A model generated the notes under the pieces. That model had not been told where the DNA came from, made no database searches, and saw nothing but the letters and a program-made list of their open reading frames with translations. Position numbers and translations under genes: made by a program. From CAZDWZ01 sp964509425 (lineage in GTDB: Bacteria > Bdellovibrionota_C > UBA2361 > SZUA-149 > CAZDWZ01), in assembly GCA_964509425.1 (NCBI GenBank), contig CAZDWZ010000005.1:1-64000 (forward strand): a stretch of DNA of 64,000 bases. Reading direction: 5' to 3'. Numbering within the stretch: position 1 is the first letter of the stretch; every line of letters starts with the position of its first letter. Positions 33,155-42,004 of the stretch are shown here, piece by piece.

Positions 33155-35446
33155 TCAGCGTTCGTATCTATCGCGGCCGCCTCGGCCGGAATGGCGAGAC
33201 CCGCGGTTGTCGTGACGCGAACGGGAATCTCCGGAACGAGATCCGCCGTCGCCTCGCCGCGACCCGCGCTGATAATGACGTTCTCTTGGCTCCTTCACCA
33301 GCGCAATTTCCACGGGAAGGAGATGTCCATTGTATTCAATGCCGTTTAAAGACTCGACGAGCGGTTGTGCGCTGTCTCCAGCGATGTCCACAAATCCATA
33401 AATCTCCCGGAACCGCGCGGAGAGGATCTTTTCTTTTGTAACATCCGCGAAATCGGCTGCGAGTGCACAGAAGATATCCGAGGTCATGCCGTGTTTGGTT
33501 CCTTGGCCGATGTAAACCCGGACCTGTCGGTCTGCTTGAGGTCGTTGATTTGAACGATAGTCGCGCCGCTCTTCACCTTCCTCCGGCGCTCGGCGATGTT
33601 CCAAACGCTGTGCAGATTGCTCGTGTGCTGGCGCAGCCTCTTGCGGCGACTGGTCTCGCTCTCTTCGCTGATTATCGCGACCGCGTTCCCGGCGATCGTC
33701 TCTCCGGGAGTCGCCTCTGCCAGAGTCGCCTCTGCCAGAGTCGCCCCGGACAGAGTCTCCGCGTCCGGCATCAGGCTGACGCTCGTCACGCCCTTCGCGA
33801 CGGTCGCCTCTGTCACCTCGGTCGCCCCTCTCGCGGCGACCGCGGCGATCGTCCCTTTCACGTCCCTCGCGTGACTGATCTCGTCTCGGTCTCTGTTCTG
33901 ATTCTTCGGCCGGGACTTCTTCTTCGTCAAGTCCCTTCGCCTCGACTCCCAGCGAATGTTCGATTGCGGATCGGCAAAGCTTAGCGACGATGGCTTCAAG
34001 ATTCTCGCTTGGAGCCTCAATGCCGCCTTGCTCTCGAAGTAGCTGCCGCGCGACCAGCAGGTCTCGGTCTTTTACCTCGATCTCTTGCAGGCGGAGCAGT
34101 TCGTAAAGGTGGGTGAGTCGAGCATCGGCGACTTCGGTATCTCCGGGAATCGCGAGCTTTTCGAATTTGAGAGAAAGGACTTTGGTCAGATGATGAAAAG
34201 CGCCGAAGTCGCGAGGTCCGATGAGGCTGATTGCTCTTCCCGAGCGACCTGCCCGCCCGGTTCGCCCCGTTCGGTGCACGTAGGTCTCGGGCTGATCGTG
34301 AATCGCGTAGTTTACGACTAAGTCCAACTGCGCAATGTCGATGCCGCGGGCCGCGACGTCGGTCGCGATAAGCAGTTGAAGCTCTTGATCGCGAATGAGC
34401 TTCATGATTCTGTTTCGCTGCTTCTGCGTGAGGTCGGAGTTGATGCGCCGAGCGTCAAATCCTCTTCTTCGGAGGAGGGCTTCGACCAACTGCGTGTCGG
34501 ACTTCGTGTTGCAAAACACGATTGCTGACCGAGGGCGGAAGGTTTCGACGAGATCGCAGAGCGCAGTAGTTTTTGCCAAAAGATCTGCGCCGACTTCGCA
34601 ATAACAATGCTGAACGGAAGGTTCTTCCGAGCTCGCGATGATGCGCTCAGGTTTGCTGAGGAAGCTATGAGCGAGCATCTCCACCCGAGGAGTCACCGTG
34701 GCGGAGACGAAGACGCCCTGCCGTTTGTCGGGCAAGCGAGTGAGGATATGACGTATATCTTCCAAAAATCCGGTCGAAAGCAGCTCATCAACTTCATCGA
34801 CGACAAAGAACCGGCACTGCCGGAGTTTAAGTTCCTTCTGTCTCATCAGGTCGAGAATTCGCCCCGGAGTTCCGACGACGATACGAGCGTCTTGCTTCAG
34901 CGCACGGATTTGCGCCTGCATATCGGCACCCCCGATGAGGCAGACCGGCGAATAGTCGTCGGCGATACTGCGAATAACGGATTCTATTTGGAGAGCCAGC
35001 TCGCGCGTCGGCGTAATCAAGAGCGAGCTCCAGGTTCCTGACGCTCCGGAGCTTTGTTCCATCCGTCGTAATTGAGTAATCAGCGGCAGCACAAACGCCA
35101 AAGTTTTCCCGCTTCCCGTCTGTGCTTGGAGAATCGCGTCTTTTCCGTCTATAAGCACAGGGAGGGCCCTGCTTTGGATTTCAGTCGGGGCGGAGATTTT
35201 TAACCGAGTGAGGACTTGTACCAAGCTCTCGTCAGAGATGAGCTCGTCGAACGAAGTCGCGAGAGCGGCCGGCGCAGCTTGGTCGTCACCGTCGATGTTT
35301 CCGCCGACATCTTCGGAGTCTTCACCGTCTAAGTGATTTTGGCCGTCGGCGATGTCTCGCACCGGAGCCGTAAGCTCGCGGTGAGCGACCGCATCGCCGG
35401 TTGAGGCCGAACTGGGAACAGGTGCTTCTGTGTCACGAGTTATCAT
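33155..35446 (-). CDS. DEAD-box RNA helicase with long RGD-rich linker and DbpA-like RNA-binding domain
   Basis: This is a 763-residue helicase. Motifs in order are the Q motif (FDELISDESL...PTEIQ), AQTGSGKT, PTRELALQ, TPGRILD, VVDEVDEL (DEVD in place of DEAD), VSATVTP, and the C-terminal HRTGRTGRAGR. A low-complexity linker of about 130 residues repeats Arg-Gly-Asp-Ser/Arg units (RGDRGDR, GRGDSGRGDS). It leads to a DbpA/CsdA-type RNA-binding domain (VRVYIGQGTKHGM, YGFVDIAG). It probably acts in ribosome assembly or cold adaptation. The ATG at 35446 overlaps the start of the divergent WD40 gene by 17 bp; a GTG at 35362 would remove the overlap. Confidence 0.93.
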   Translation of the reverse strand: MITRDTEAPVPSSASTGDAVAHRELTAPVRDIADGQNHLDGEDSEDVGGNIDGDDQAAPAALATSFDELISDESLVQVLTRLKISAPTEIQSRALPVLIDGKDAILQAQTGSGKTLAFVLPLITQLRRMEQSSGASGTWSSLLITPTRELALQIESVIRSIADDYSPVCLIGGADMQAQIRALKQDARIVVGTPGRILDLMRQKELKLRQCRFFVVDEVDELLSTGFLEDIRHILTRLPDKRQGVFVSATVTPRVEMLAHSFLSKPERIIASSEEPSVQHCYCEVGADLLAKTTALCDLVETFRPRSAIVFCNTKSDTQLVEALLRRRGFDARRINSDLTQKQRNRIMKLIRDQELQLLIATDVAARGIDIAQLDLVVNYAIHDQPETYVHRTGRTGRAGRSGRAISLIGPRDFGAFHHLTKVLSLKFEKLAIPGDTEVADARLTHLYELLRLQEIEVKDRDLLVARQLLREQGGIEAPSENLEAIVAKLCRSAIEHSLGVEAKGLDEEEVPAEESEQRPRRDQSREGRERDDRRGRRERGDRGDRGDRREGRDERQPDAGRGDSVRGDSGRGDSGRGDSRRDDRRERGRDNQRRERDQSPQEAAPAHEQSAQRLEHRRAPEEGEERRDYRSNQRPQADRQVRVYIGQGTKHGMTSDIFCALAADFADVTKEKILSARFREIYGFVDIAGDSAQPLVESLNGIEYNGHLLPVEIALVKEPRERHYQRGSRRGDGGSRSGDSRSRHDNRGSRHSGRGGRDRYER

Positions 35447-37052
35447 AAAGCTTTTCGGATCCTTTCTTTTAGTCTCTTTCGGGCTGCCGTTTATCGGCTG
35501 TCGGCCCAACGTCATTTGGCCCAACGCACTAGGGCCGTCGGACGGTAATAGAGAATCTCCACGAGCTGAGGATTCCCAATTTCAAGGCTCCCCATCCCAA
35601 GCATTAGGGTCACGAGCTTCGGAATTTCTTCAAGAAGAATCCGGCGATTCGAAATGGGTCTCCGATGCTTTTGTATCCGGTGGGGCTGCTGCCAATACAG
35701 CGTCCGCTCAAGGCCCCGTCCAAAACTCCATTCAAGTCGCTGTGCCTCGAGCATTTTTCCACTTCTACCGGTTGGAGAAGAGGCAAAACCTTAACATTAA
35801 TCAGGCCAAATCCAAAGAATTGAGTAAAGGCCGGCTCGACGAGCTGTATCAAGATATAAACGTTCTCGAAGTGAGCCGGGACGGACGAACTGCGTTTGCC
35901 GGCATGGCGGGAGGGAACCTCTACGTCCTGGAGCTCTCCCGGAGTGGTTCGAGCGGAAAAGCAGGTGCGGTTCGATTGAATCGAGAACTGCTCCTCGCCG
36001 ATTCGCGTCCGATACTTGGCATCGCCCTTTCCCCGAACGAGCAGTTTCTCGCAATTACCCGATTCGGCTTGGTTCAAATCTTCGATCGAGTCGGAAGACG
36101 GCTCATTTCGACGCTGACGAAAGTCGAGACGCGGCTCGTGGCTATCGATTGGGATCCCCGTAGTGAATTAGTAGTCTTTGGCGGAGTCGGCGGAGACATT
36201 TACACCTGGAACGTCTTTGACGGACCAGGTGCGGGACGAGACACCCTCGATGCGGTTGAGCAATACGAAGGGGACTCCCCTGTAATTCAGCTCGCATTCC
36301 ATCCCTCGGGCAGGGCGTTTTTTGCCGCACAACAAGACGGGAGAATCGTTTTTTGGCGCCTGCTGCGAACGGAACGTGAGCTTGGGCTTCGCGACGACGC
36401 TGCGCGGATTGACTCCGAGAGGCGGGGGTTGGTTTCGGCCATGGTTGGAAGCCTCCCCGGGCAGCCCGAAGATCTTTGGCTGGAGGACGGGGGAGAGAAG
36501 CTGTACGTCTCTGCGGTCGACGGGAAAATTCATCGCTGGCGTGTGCGTGGTCTAGAACCGGAAGCCCCGATCTCGATCGGTATCGACCGATCTTCGAACG
36601 CCCATCAACTTCCCTTCGTCATCTCCGGCGAAAAACGAACGATTCGGACCGTGGCGGTGAGGCCGTTCGTAACCACCGGGCGCGGACAGCGCGTTTCCTT
36701 CTTTTGTCCCAAAGCACCAGAGGAAAAGGCAAATCCTGCGGGTGTTAGCGTGTTCTCTTCCACCATCGCTCAACCCGCGACGAGTGGTGCAAGAATTGTA
36801 AACGGCCAATTTCAAGAGACGTCCGAAAATACCGCTCCTGCCCCGGAAACGATTTTGCCGGTGCTCCCGCCGCTCGCCGAGTCGGACCGGCTTGAGACAC
36901 CGATCAAAGACTTTTCTACCGGCGTTGACTCAGCAGTCTTGTGGGCAATACAAAAGGGGGGTACATTGGTCGTTTTTGATGCAGGCCGCCTCAGAAGTGT
37001 CCCGTGGTTTGAAGAACGGTTGCTGCGCTGCTTATCCCAACCAGGGAGTTAA
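35430..37052 (+). CDS. WD40-repeat lipoprotein
   Basis: This 540-residue product starts at the GTG at 35430, the only start that keeps the signal segment (IIKLFGSFLLVSFGLPFIGC), whose Cys24 would be lipid-modified. From about residue 120 there are WD40-type repeats: VLEVSRDGRTAFAGMAGGNLYVLEL, GIALSPNEQFLAITRFGLVQIFD, AIDWDPRSELVVFGGVGGDIYTWN and QLAFHPSGRAFFAAQQDGRIVFW (each shown in part only by its core). It is probably a periplasmic or outer-membrane-bound propeller of unknown partner. It is transcribed away from the helicase gene with overlapping 5' ends. Confidence 0.8.
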   Translation: MSRVIIKLFGSFLLVSFGLPFIGCRPNVIWPNALGPSDGNRESPRAEDSQFQGSPSQALGSRASEFLQEESGDSKWVSDAFVSGGAAANTASAQGPVQNSIQVAVPRAFFHFYRLEKRQNLNINQAKSKELSKGRLDELYQDINVLEVSRDGRTAFAGMAGGNLYVLELSRSGSSGKAGAVRLNRELLLADSRPILGIALSPNEQFLAITRFGLVQIFDRVGRRLISTLTKVETRLVAIDWDPRSELVVFGGVGGDIYTWNVFDGPGAGRDTLDAVEQYEGDSPVIQLAFHPSGRAFFAAQQDGRIVFWRLLRTERELGLRDDAARIDSERRGLVSAMVGSLPGQPEDLWLEDGGEKLYVSAVDGKIHRWRVRGLEPEAPISIGIDRSSNAHQLPFVISGEKRTIRTVAVRPFVTTGRGQRVSFFCPKAPEEKANPAGVSVFSSTIAQPATSGARIVNGQFQETSENTAPAPETILPVLPPLAESDRLETPIKDFSTGVDSAVLWAIQKGGTLVVFDAGRLRSVPWFEERLLRCLSQPGS

Positions 37053-37192
37053 TGCCGCGCGAGAAACCTTTCCGGGAACGTTTTCCGGTTACAAGCGGTG
37101 TCCGGACCGATCTGTCTTGTGACGGATCTGTTGGCTCAATTTTTATACGTCGATGCGATGAGAGTTTTTGTGTTCTTGAGTGAGAGTCGTTC

Positions 37193-40100
37193 ATGAAGCA
37201 AGTCAGCACAGATGTTTCGTTTCCGAAACTAGAAAGCAATATCCTTAATTTCTGGCGCGAGGATAAAACGTTTGAGCGTTCTCTCGATCCCTATTTAGGG
37301 AGCGATCCGAAAGATCCGAACCGGAAGCCTCGTCCGGAGTATATTTTCTACGATGGACCGCCTTTTGCCACAGGACTTCCGCATTACGGCCACATTCTCG
37401 CAGGGACGATCAAAGACGTCATAGGCCGTTTTTTCACGATGAAGGGCTATCATGTCGATCGCCGTTTCGGATGGGATTGCCACGGTGTCCCGATCGAATT
37501 TGAAATCCAAAAGAATCTGCAGCTTCATGGCGCGAAGGCGATCCGGGAATTTGGCGTCGACAAGTTTAACGAAGAATGCCGGAAAATTGTTCTTCGCTAC
37601 ACGAAGGAGTGGCGGCAGCTCGTCGAACGCTCCGGCCGTTGGGTCGATTTCGAGCGAGAATACCGCACGATGGATCTCGATTTCATGGAGTCCATCTGGT
37701 GGGTGATCAAGAGTCTCTACGACCGCGGACTCATCTACGAGGGTCTGAAGTGCGTTGCCTATTCGACCGGCATGAACACCGTCCTGTCGAACTTTGAAGT
37801 GAACTTGAACTACAAGATGGTTCAAGACCCCGCCGTCACTGTCCGCGCGAAGATCACCAGTGATGTTCAATCGAAGCTGAAGGTTTCGTTGCCGGCGGGT
37901 ACGTCGGTCTATGCGTACGTCTGGACGACGACCCCGTGGACGCTCCCGGGGAACATGGCGATCGCGGTCGGCCCGGAGCTCGAATATTCGCTCGTTTTAC
38001 TTCCTGCGAAGAAAGAAGCAGTGATTGTCGCGAGCGCACTCGCTGCGGCAAACCTTCCTGAGATCGAACAGGGCGAAGGTGCCGCAAAGGTGCTCTGCAC
38101 CGTGCCTGGAAGCGCATTGCTTGGGCTCGAGTACGAACAGTTCTTTCCCTATTTTGAGTTCGCCCGTGAGAAGAAAGCGTTTCGGTTTTATCCGGGCGAC
38201 TTCGTGACAGCGAATGACGGAACGGGGCTCGTGCATCTCGCGAGTTACGGCGAAGATGACCTTGCGGTGTTTCAACGCGAGGGTATCGCGGTCATCGACT
38301 ACCTCGACGAGGACGGAAAGTTCCAGGCCGAGGTGCCGGACCTGCATGGCGTCTACTTCAAAGATGCGGATTCGAAGATTATCGCGAAGCTGAAGGACTC
38401 CGGAAAGCTCGTACAGCACCGCACCATTGATCACTCCTACCCGTTCTGCTGGCGCACCGACACGCCGCTCCTCTATCGATCGGTTTCGAGTTGGTTTGTG
38501 CGCGTCGAGCAGATCAGAGACGTCATCATCCGTGCGAACTCCGGAGTTCACTGGGTGCCGGAGCATATCCGCGACGGTCGGTTTGGCAAATGGCTCGAAG
38601 GCGCACGAGATTGGGCGATCTCGCGAGACCGGTTCTGGGGAAATCCAATTCCCATCTGGCGGTGCGACTCGTGCAAATCGTTAAAGTGCCTGGGTTCGGT
38701 CCAGGAACTCGAGACGCTTTCGAAATCAACCATCACCGATCTCCACAGTCACTTCGTCGATCAACTTCATTTCGGCTGCGAAAAGTGCTCCGGCACCATG
38801 CGCCGCATTCCGCAGGTGCTCGACTGTTGGTTCGAAAGCGGCTCGATGCCGTATGCGCAGGCCCATTATCCGTTCGAGAACAAAGCAGCATTCGAGCAAT
38901 CTTTCCCGGCGGATTTCATCGCCGAAGGATTGGATCAGACACGAGGGTGGTTCTACACGCTCATCGTCATCTCGACGGCATTGTTCGGTGAGAGTTCTTT
39001 TAAGAACGTCATTGTCAACGGCATTATTCTCGCGGAAGACGGGAAGAAGATGTCGAAGTCGTTGAAGAACTATCCGCCGCCGGACGAAGTGATGGAGGAG
39101 TTCGGCTCCGACGCGATGCGGCTCTATCTCCTGGCCTCTGCTGCGACTCGTGCCGAAGACCTGCGATTCAGCAAAGACGGCGTGAAACAGGTGGTTCGGC
39201 AAAACCTTCTTCCACTTTGGAATGCGTATAACTTTTTCGTCACGTATGCGCTGGTGGACGGCTGGGAGCCTTCCCAAGCGCCGAAAACAGCTTCGGAGAA
39301 TCTGCTCGATCGCTGGATACTTTCGAAGCTCGGCTCGCTCATCGACGGAGTTGATAAGGCGCTTTCGAATTATCATCTGTATGCGGCGGCGCCACCGATT
39401 CTTGAGTTTATCGACCAGCTCACGAATTGGTACATTCGTTTGAACCGGAGACGGTTCTGGGCCGGAAACTCCGAGAAGGAATCAGCCGATAAGGCTCATG
39501 CGTATGCAACATTGCACAAAGTTCTCGTAACGTTTGTTCGAGTGCTGGCTCCGCTTGCACCGTTCGTGAGCGAAGAGATCTATGCAAACTTGGGCCGGAA
39601 AGACGGTGAGAACGAGAGCGTTCACTTGCAACCGTTCCCGACGCTTTCCGGTTTTCAGGAGAACGAAGGAATTCGAGTCGACGAAAATTTGCTGCGCGGC
39701 ATGGAGCTGTTTGAAGAGGTCATCTTGCTTGTCCGCGGTCTCAGAAACGATACCGGCCGGAAGGTCCGTCAACCATTGCAGAAGCTGACGATCATTTATC
39801 CGAAGCACGAAGAGCTGTCGTCACTCCAGATTCTTGATGCGTACGTCAAAGAGGAGCTGAACCTCAAGGAGGTTGAATACTCCACCGATGAGGCACATTT
39901 CGTCCGCCTGCGTGCGCGGTTGAATACGAAGAACCTTGGTAAGGTTCTCGGCCCGAAGCTCGGCAGAGAGGGAATGAAGCGATTGCAATCGATGGTTGAG
40001 AATCTTCCCTCGGAGCAGATTAAGTCGATTGAAGGCGGCGAAAGTATTTTGTTCGAAGGAATTGAGATCGGGACACGTGATATTCTCGTTGAGCGAACGG

Positions 40101-40483
40101 CGGTTGGAGCGGATCAAAAGCACAACACTCTCGCGGCGGCCTCGTCCGGGCAGATTTCGGTGGTGCTTGATACGGAAGTGACCGAGCCGCTGTATCTCGA
40201 GGGTCTTGCTCGTGAGTTCGTAAACCGAGTGCAGAAACTGCGGAAGGACTACGAATTCCAGGTGACTGACCGCATCGTGATCAGTTACCTGACGGCATGC
40301 GACAAGCTCCCGGATGCCCTCCGGGTTCATGGCGACTACATCAAAGATGAAACTCTCGCGCTTGAAATTCAACGAGCGGAAAGCGATACGGAGATGTCAG
40401 AGAAGAACTTGGGTCAGCACCCGCCGGTGCCTCAGGAGATCGAAGGCAAGATGGTGATTATCGGTGTGACGAGAACGTCTTAG
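37193..40483 (+). CDS. ileS: Isoleucine--tRNA ligase, long (type 2) form
   Basis: This is a 1096-residue class I aminoacyl-tRNA synthetase. The HIGH-type motif is H64-Y-G-H67 in PPFATGLPHYGH and KMSKS is at about residues 619-623 (GKKMSKSLKNY). The CP1 editing domain includes VWTTTPWTLPGNMAI and NDGTGLVHLASYGEDD. Zinc-ligand-like cysteines occur in CDSCKSLKC and CEKCSGT. Length, the PPPDEV after KMSKS and the long C-terminal domain fit the eukaryote-like type 2 IleS, a form known for low mupirocin sensitivity. That trait is not shown here. It precedes lspA by 75 bp, a common pairing. Confidence 0.97.
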   Translation: MKQVSTDVSFPKLESNILNFWREDKTFERSLDPYLGSDPKDPNRKPRPEYIFYDGPPFATGLPHYGHILAGTIKDVIGRFFTMKGYHVDRRFGWDCHGVPIEFEIQKNLQLHGAKAIREFGVDKFNEECRKIVLRYTKEWRQLVERSGRWVDFEREYRTMDLDFMESIWWVIKSLYDRGLIYEGLKCVAYSTGMNTVLSNFEVNLNYKMVQDPAVTVRAKITSDVQSKLKVSLPAGTSVYAYVWTTTPWTLPGNMAIAVGPELEYSLVLLPAKKEAVIVASALAAANLPEIEQGEGAAKVLCTVPGSALLGLEYEQFFPYFEFAREKKAFRFYPGDFVTANDGTGLVHLASYGEDDLAVFQREGIAVIDYLDEDGKFQAEVPDLHGVYFKDADSKIIAKLKDSGKLVQHRTIDHSYPFCWRTDTPLLYRSVSSWFVRVEQIRDVIIRANSGVHWVPEHIRDGRFGKWLEGARDWAISRDRFWGNPIPIWRCDSCKSLKCLGSVQELETLSKSTITDLHSHFVDQLHFGCEKCSGTMRRIPQVLDCWFESGSMPYAQAHYPFENKAAFEQSFPADFIAEGLDQTRGWFYTLIVISTALFGESSFKNVIVNGIILAEDGKKMSKSLKNYPPPDEVMEEFGSDAMRLYLLASAATRAEDLRFSKDGVKQVVRQNLLPLWNAYNFFVTYALVDGWEPSQAPKTASENLLDRWILSKLGSLIDGVDKALSNYHLYAAAPPILEFIDQLTNWYIRLNRRRFWAGNSEKESADKAHAYATLHKVLVTFVRVLAPLAPFVSEEIYANLGRKDGENESVHLQPFPTLSGFQENEGIRVDENLLRGMELFEEVILLVRGLRNDTGRKVRQPLQKLTIIYPKHEELSSLQILDAYVKEELNLKEVEYSTDEAHFVRLRARLNTKNLGKVLGPKLGREGMKRLQSMVENLPSEQIKSIEGGESILFEGIEIGTRDILVERTAVGADQKHNTLAAASSGQISVVLDTEVTEPLYLEGLAREFVNRVQKLRKDYEFQVTDRIVISYLTACDKLPDALRVHGDYIKDETLALEIQRAESDTEMSEKNLGQHPPVPQEIEGKMVIIGVTRTS

Positions 40484-40558
40484 TGCCGCGGCGCGAGACA
40501 GTGGGAAATGTTTCTAGCGCAGGGTAGCTAGCGGAATGCGATTCGGGGGAAAGTTTTC

Positions 40559-41098
40559 ATGAAGTGGGGATTGCCGTTTTTAGTGTTTTTGCTTGTGCTC
40601 ATCATCGATCAATTCACGAAGTATCTCGTGACCCAATCGCTGATGCTCGGCGAGCCGGTGTCCGTTTTGCCGGGTTTCTTCAACCTTACTCTGGTCTACA
40701 ACCCGGGTGCGGCGTTTGGAATGTTCCGAGGATACCCTGACGCCGTCCGGCGAACGATGCTCTGTGTCGTCTCTGTAATCGCCCTCATCGTGGTTATCCG
40801 GTTCATGCTCCACGAAGCGAAGGAGGATCGCGTTTCTCAATATGCGCTCATCGGAATATTGGCCGGTGCGGCCGGGAATATCTTGGATCGGATTCGTTTC
40901 GGAGCTGTTGTCGACTTTCTCGATTTTTATTGGCGGCATTATCATTGGCCTGCTTTTAATGTCGCGGATTCCGCAATCTCGCTCGGAGTCGCCGTGCTGA
41001 TTTACCGGGTGACGTTTGCGAAGCCGGCCCCGGTTTTTGAGGAGGGAGGAAAGGGTGAATCCCGTCCGACGGAACTGCGGTCTTTAGTCCTCTCCTAA
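40559..41098 (+). CDS. lspA: Lipoprotein signal peptidase II
   Basis: This is a 179-residue inner-membrane aspartic protease with four hydrophobic helices that removes lipoprotein signal peptides. The conserved boxes are present: DQFTKYLV, YNPGAAFGM, and the two catalytic aspartates in AVVDFLDF and FNVADSAISLG. GGGGGAAAG precedes the ATG at 40559. It follows ileS in the same direction, as in many Gram-negative bacteria, and would mature the many lipoproteins of this window, including the three glycine-zipper proteins downstream. Confidence 0.97.
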   Translation: MKWGLPFLVFLLVLIIDQFTKYLVTQSLMLGEPVSVLPGFFNLTLVYNPGAAFGMFRGYPDAVRRTMLCVVSVIALIVVIRFMLHEAKEDRVSQYALIGILAGAAGNILDRIRFGAVVDFLDFYWRHYHWPAFNVADSAISLGVAVLIYRVTFAKPAPVFEEGGKGESRPTELRSLVLS

Positions 41099-41426
41099 CT
41101 AAAGTCACAAGCCGCACCCCAGCGCTGCAGTAGACCTTTCAACAGGGATTTCGCACTGTTGTTGTTAGTTGTGCTCGCGGAAAGTCTGAGATTTTTCTAA
41201 CAAGTTGGATTTTTTCGGGCACTTAGCGAAATAGGCTTCGTGGAAATTACTACAAGTTTCTTTCGTCAAATGGCATAATGTCTTCTAGAGCGCCGGAGTT
41301 GTGAGAGTTTGGGCGTATCCGGGGTTAAGCACATGGTTCGTGGAAAGCGTCGGTGATCGGGCTTCCACGACAATCGGCCCGGGCGATTTTGAGCGACGAT
41401 TTGGAATGTTGAAAAAGGGGTCAAAT
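41099..41426. other. Intergenic region before the glycine-zipper lipoprotein cluster
   Basis: These 328 bp have no supported gene. The stretch 41150-41290 is AT-rich and is the likely promoter region for the first glycine-zipper lipoprotein. An open frame continues back from its start to 41301 but has no ribosome site or similarity. Confidence 0.5.
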
Positions 41427-41765
41427 ATGAGAATTCTCTTGATCTTGTTTCTAGCTTTTGGGCTCACTTCTTGTTCGATGAACAAGGCGACTCAAGGAGC
41501 ACTCACGGGGACTGCCCTCGGAGCCGGAACGGGAGCGATTATTGGAAGTGCTACAGGCCGTGCCGGAGTCGGAACCGCAATCGGAGCCGGTGTCGGTGCG
41601 CTTGGTGGAGTTCTCGTTGGAAACGCCTTGGACAATCAGGAAAATGATCGCCGGGCTCTCGAAGAACAACAGATCCGGCAACAACAAGAGCTTGAGCGTC
41701 AGCGCCGGGAGCTCGATGAGCTTCGCCGTCAGCAACAATACGACGATCAATATCGCCGGTACTAA
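41427..41765 (+). CDS. Glycine-zipper lipoprotein 1
   Basis: This is a 112-residue lipoprotein (lipobox LTSC, Cys16) with AGGGG just before the ATG at 41427. Residues about 24-65 form a glycine zipper (LGAGTGAIIGSATGRAG, AIGAGVGALGGVLVG), a pair of membrane-inserting Gly-rich helices. A charged Gln/Arg coiled-coil tail follows. The zipper is almost the same as in the gene at 43439, at DNA level too, so the two are paralogues. A strong terminator follows at 41811. Confidence 0.85.
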   Translation: MRILLILFLAFGLTSCSMNKATQGALTGTALGAGTGAIIGSATGRAGVGTAIGAGVGALGGVLVGNALDNQENDRRALEEQQIRQQQELERQRRELDELRRQQQYDDQYRRY

Positions 41766-41810
41766 GTAGGCGATCGCGCCTATTCGGGATCACCGAAGCG
41801 GTTGCAGCCA

Positions 41811-41844
41811 AAGCCGAGTATGCTTGTTCATACTCGGCTTTTTT
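41811..41844 (+). terminator. Rho-independent terminator after glycine-zipper lipoprotein 1
   Basis: AAGCCGAGTATG at 41811-41822 pairs perfectly with CATACTCGGCTT at 41829-41840, with a 6-base loop and TTTT after the stem. It separates the first lipoprotein from the next gene at 42005. Confidence 0.92.
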
Positions 41845-42004
41845 ATTCCCCGGCCCTCGACGCCGGACGACTATTTTCCTTGTCAGAAGCCCCTTTTTTG
41901 GGCAGTTACGCGGGAGGGGGAGCGAGCCAATAATCGAGGCGAACACGCCGGCAACCCGTTCCTCACGCACAATATAATCCCTGACTGGAGGCTTTCGAAG
42001 TACC

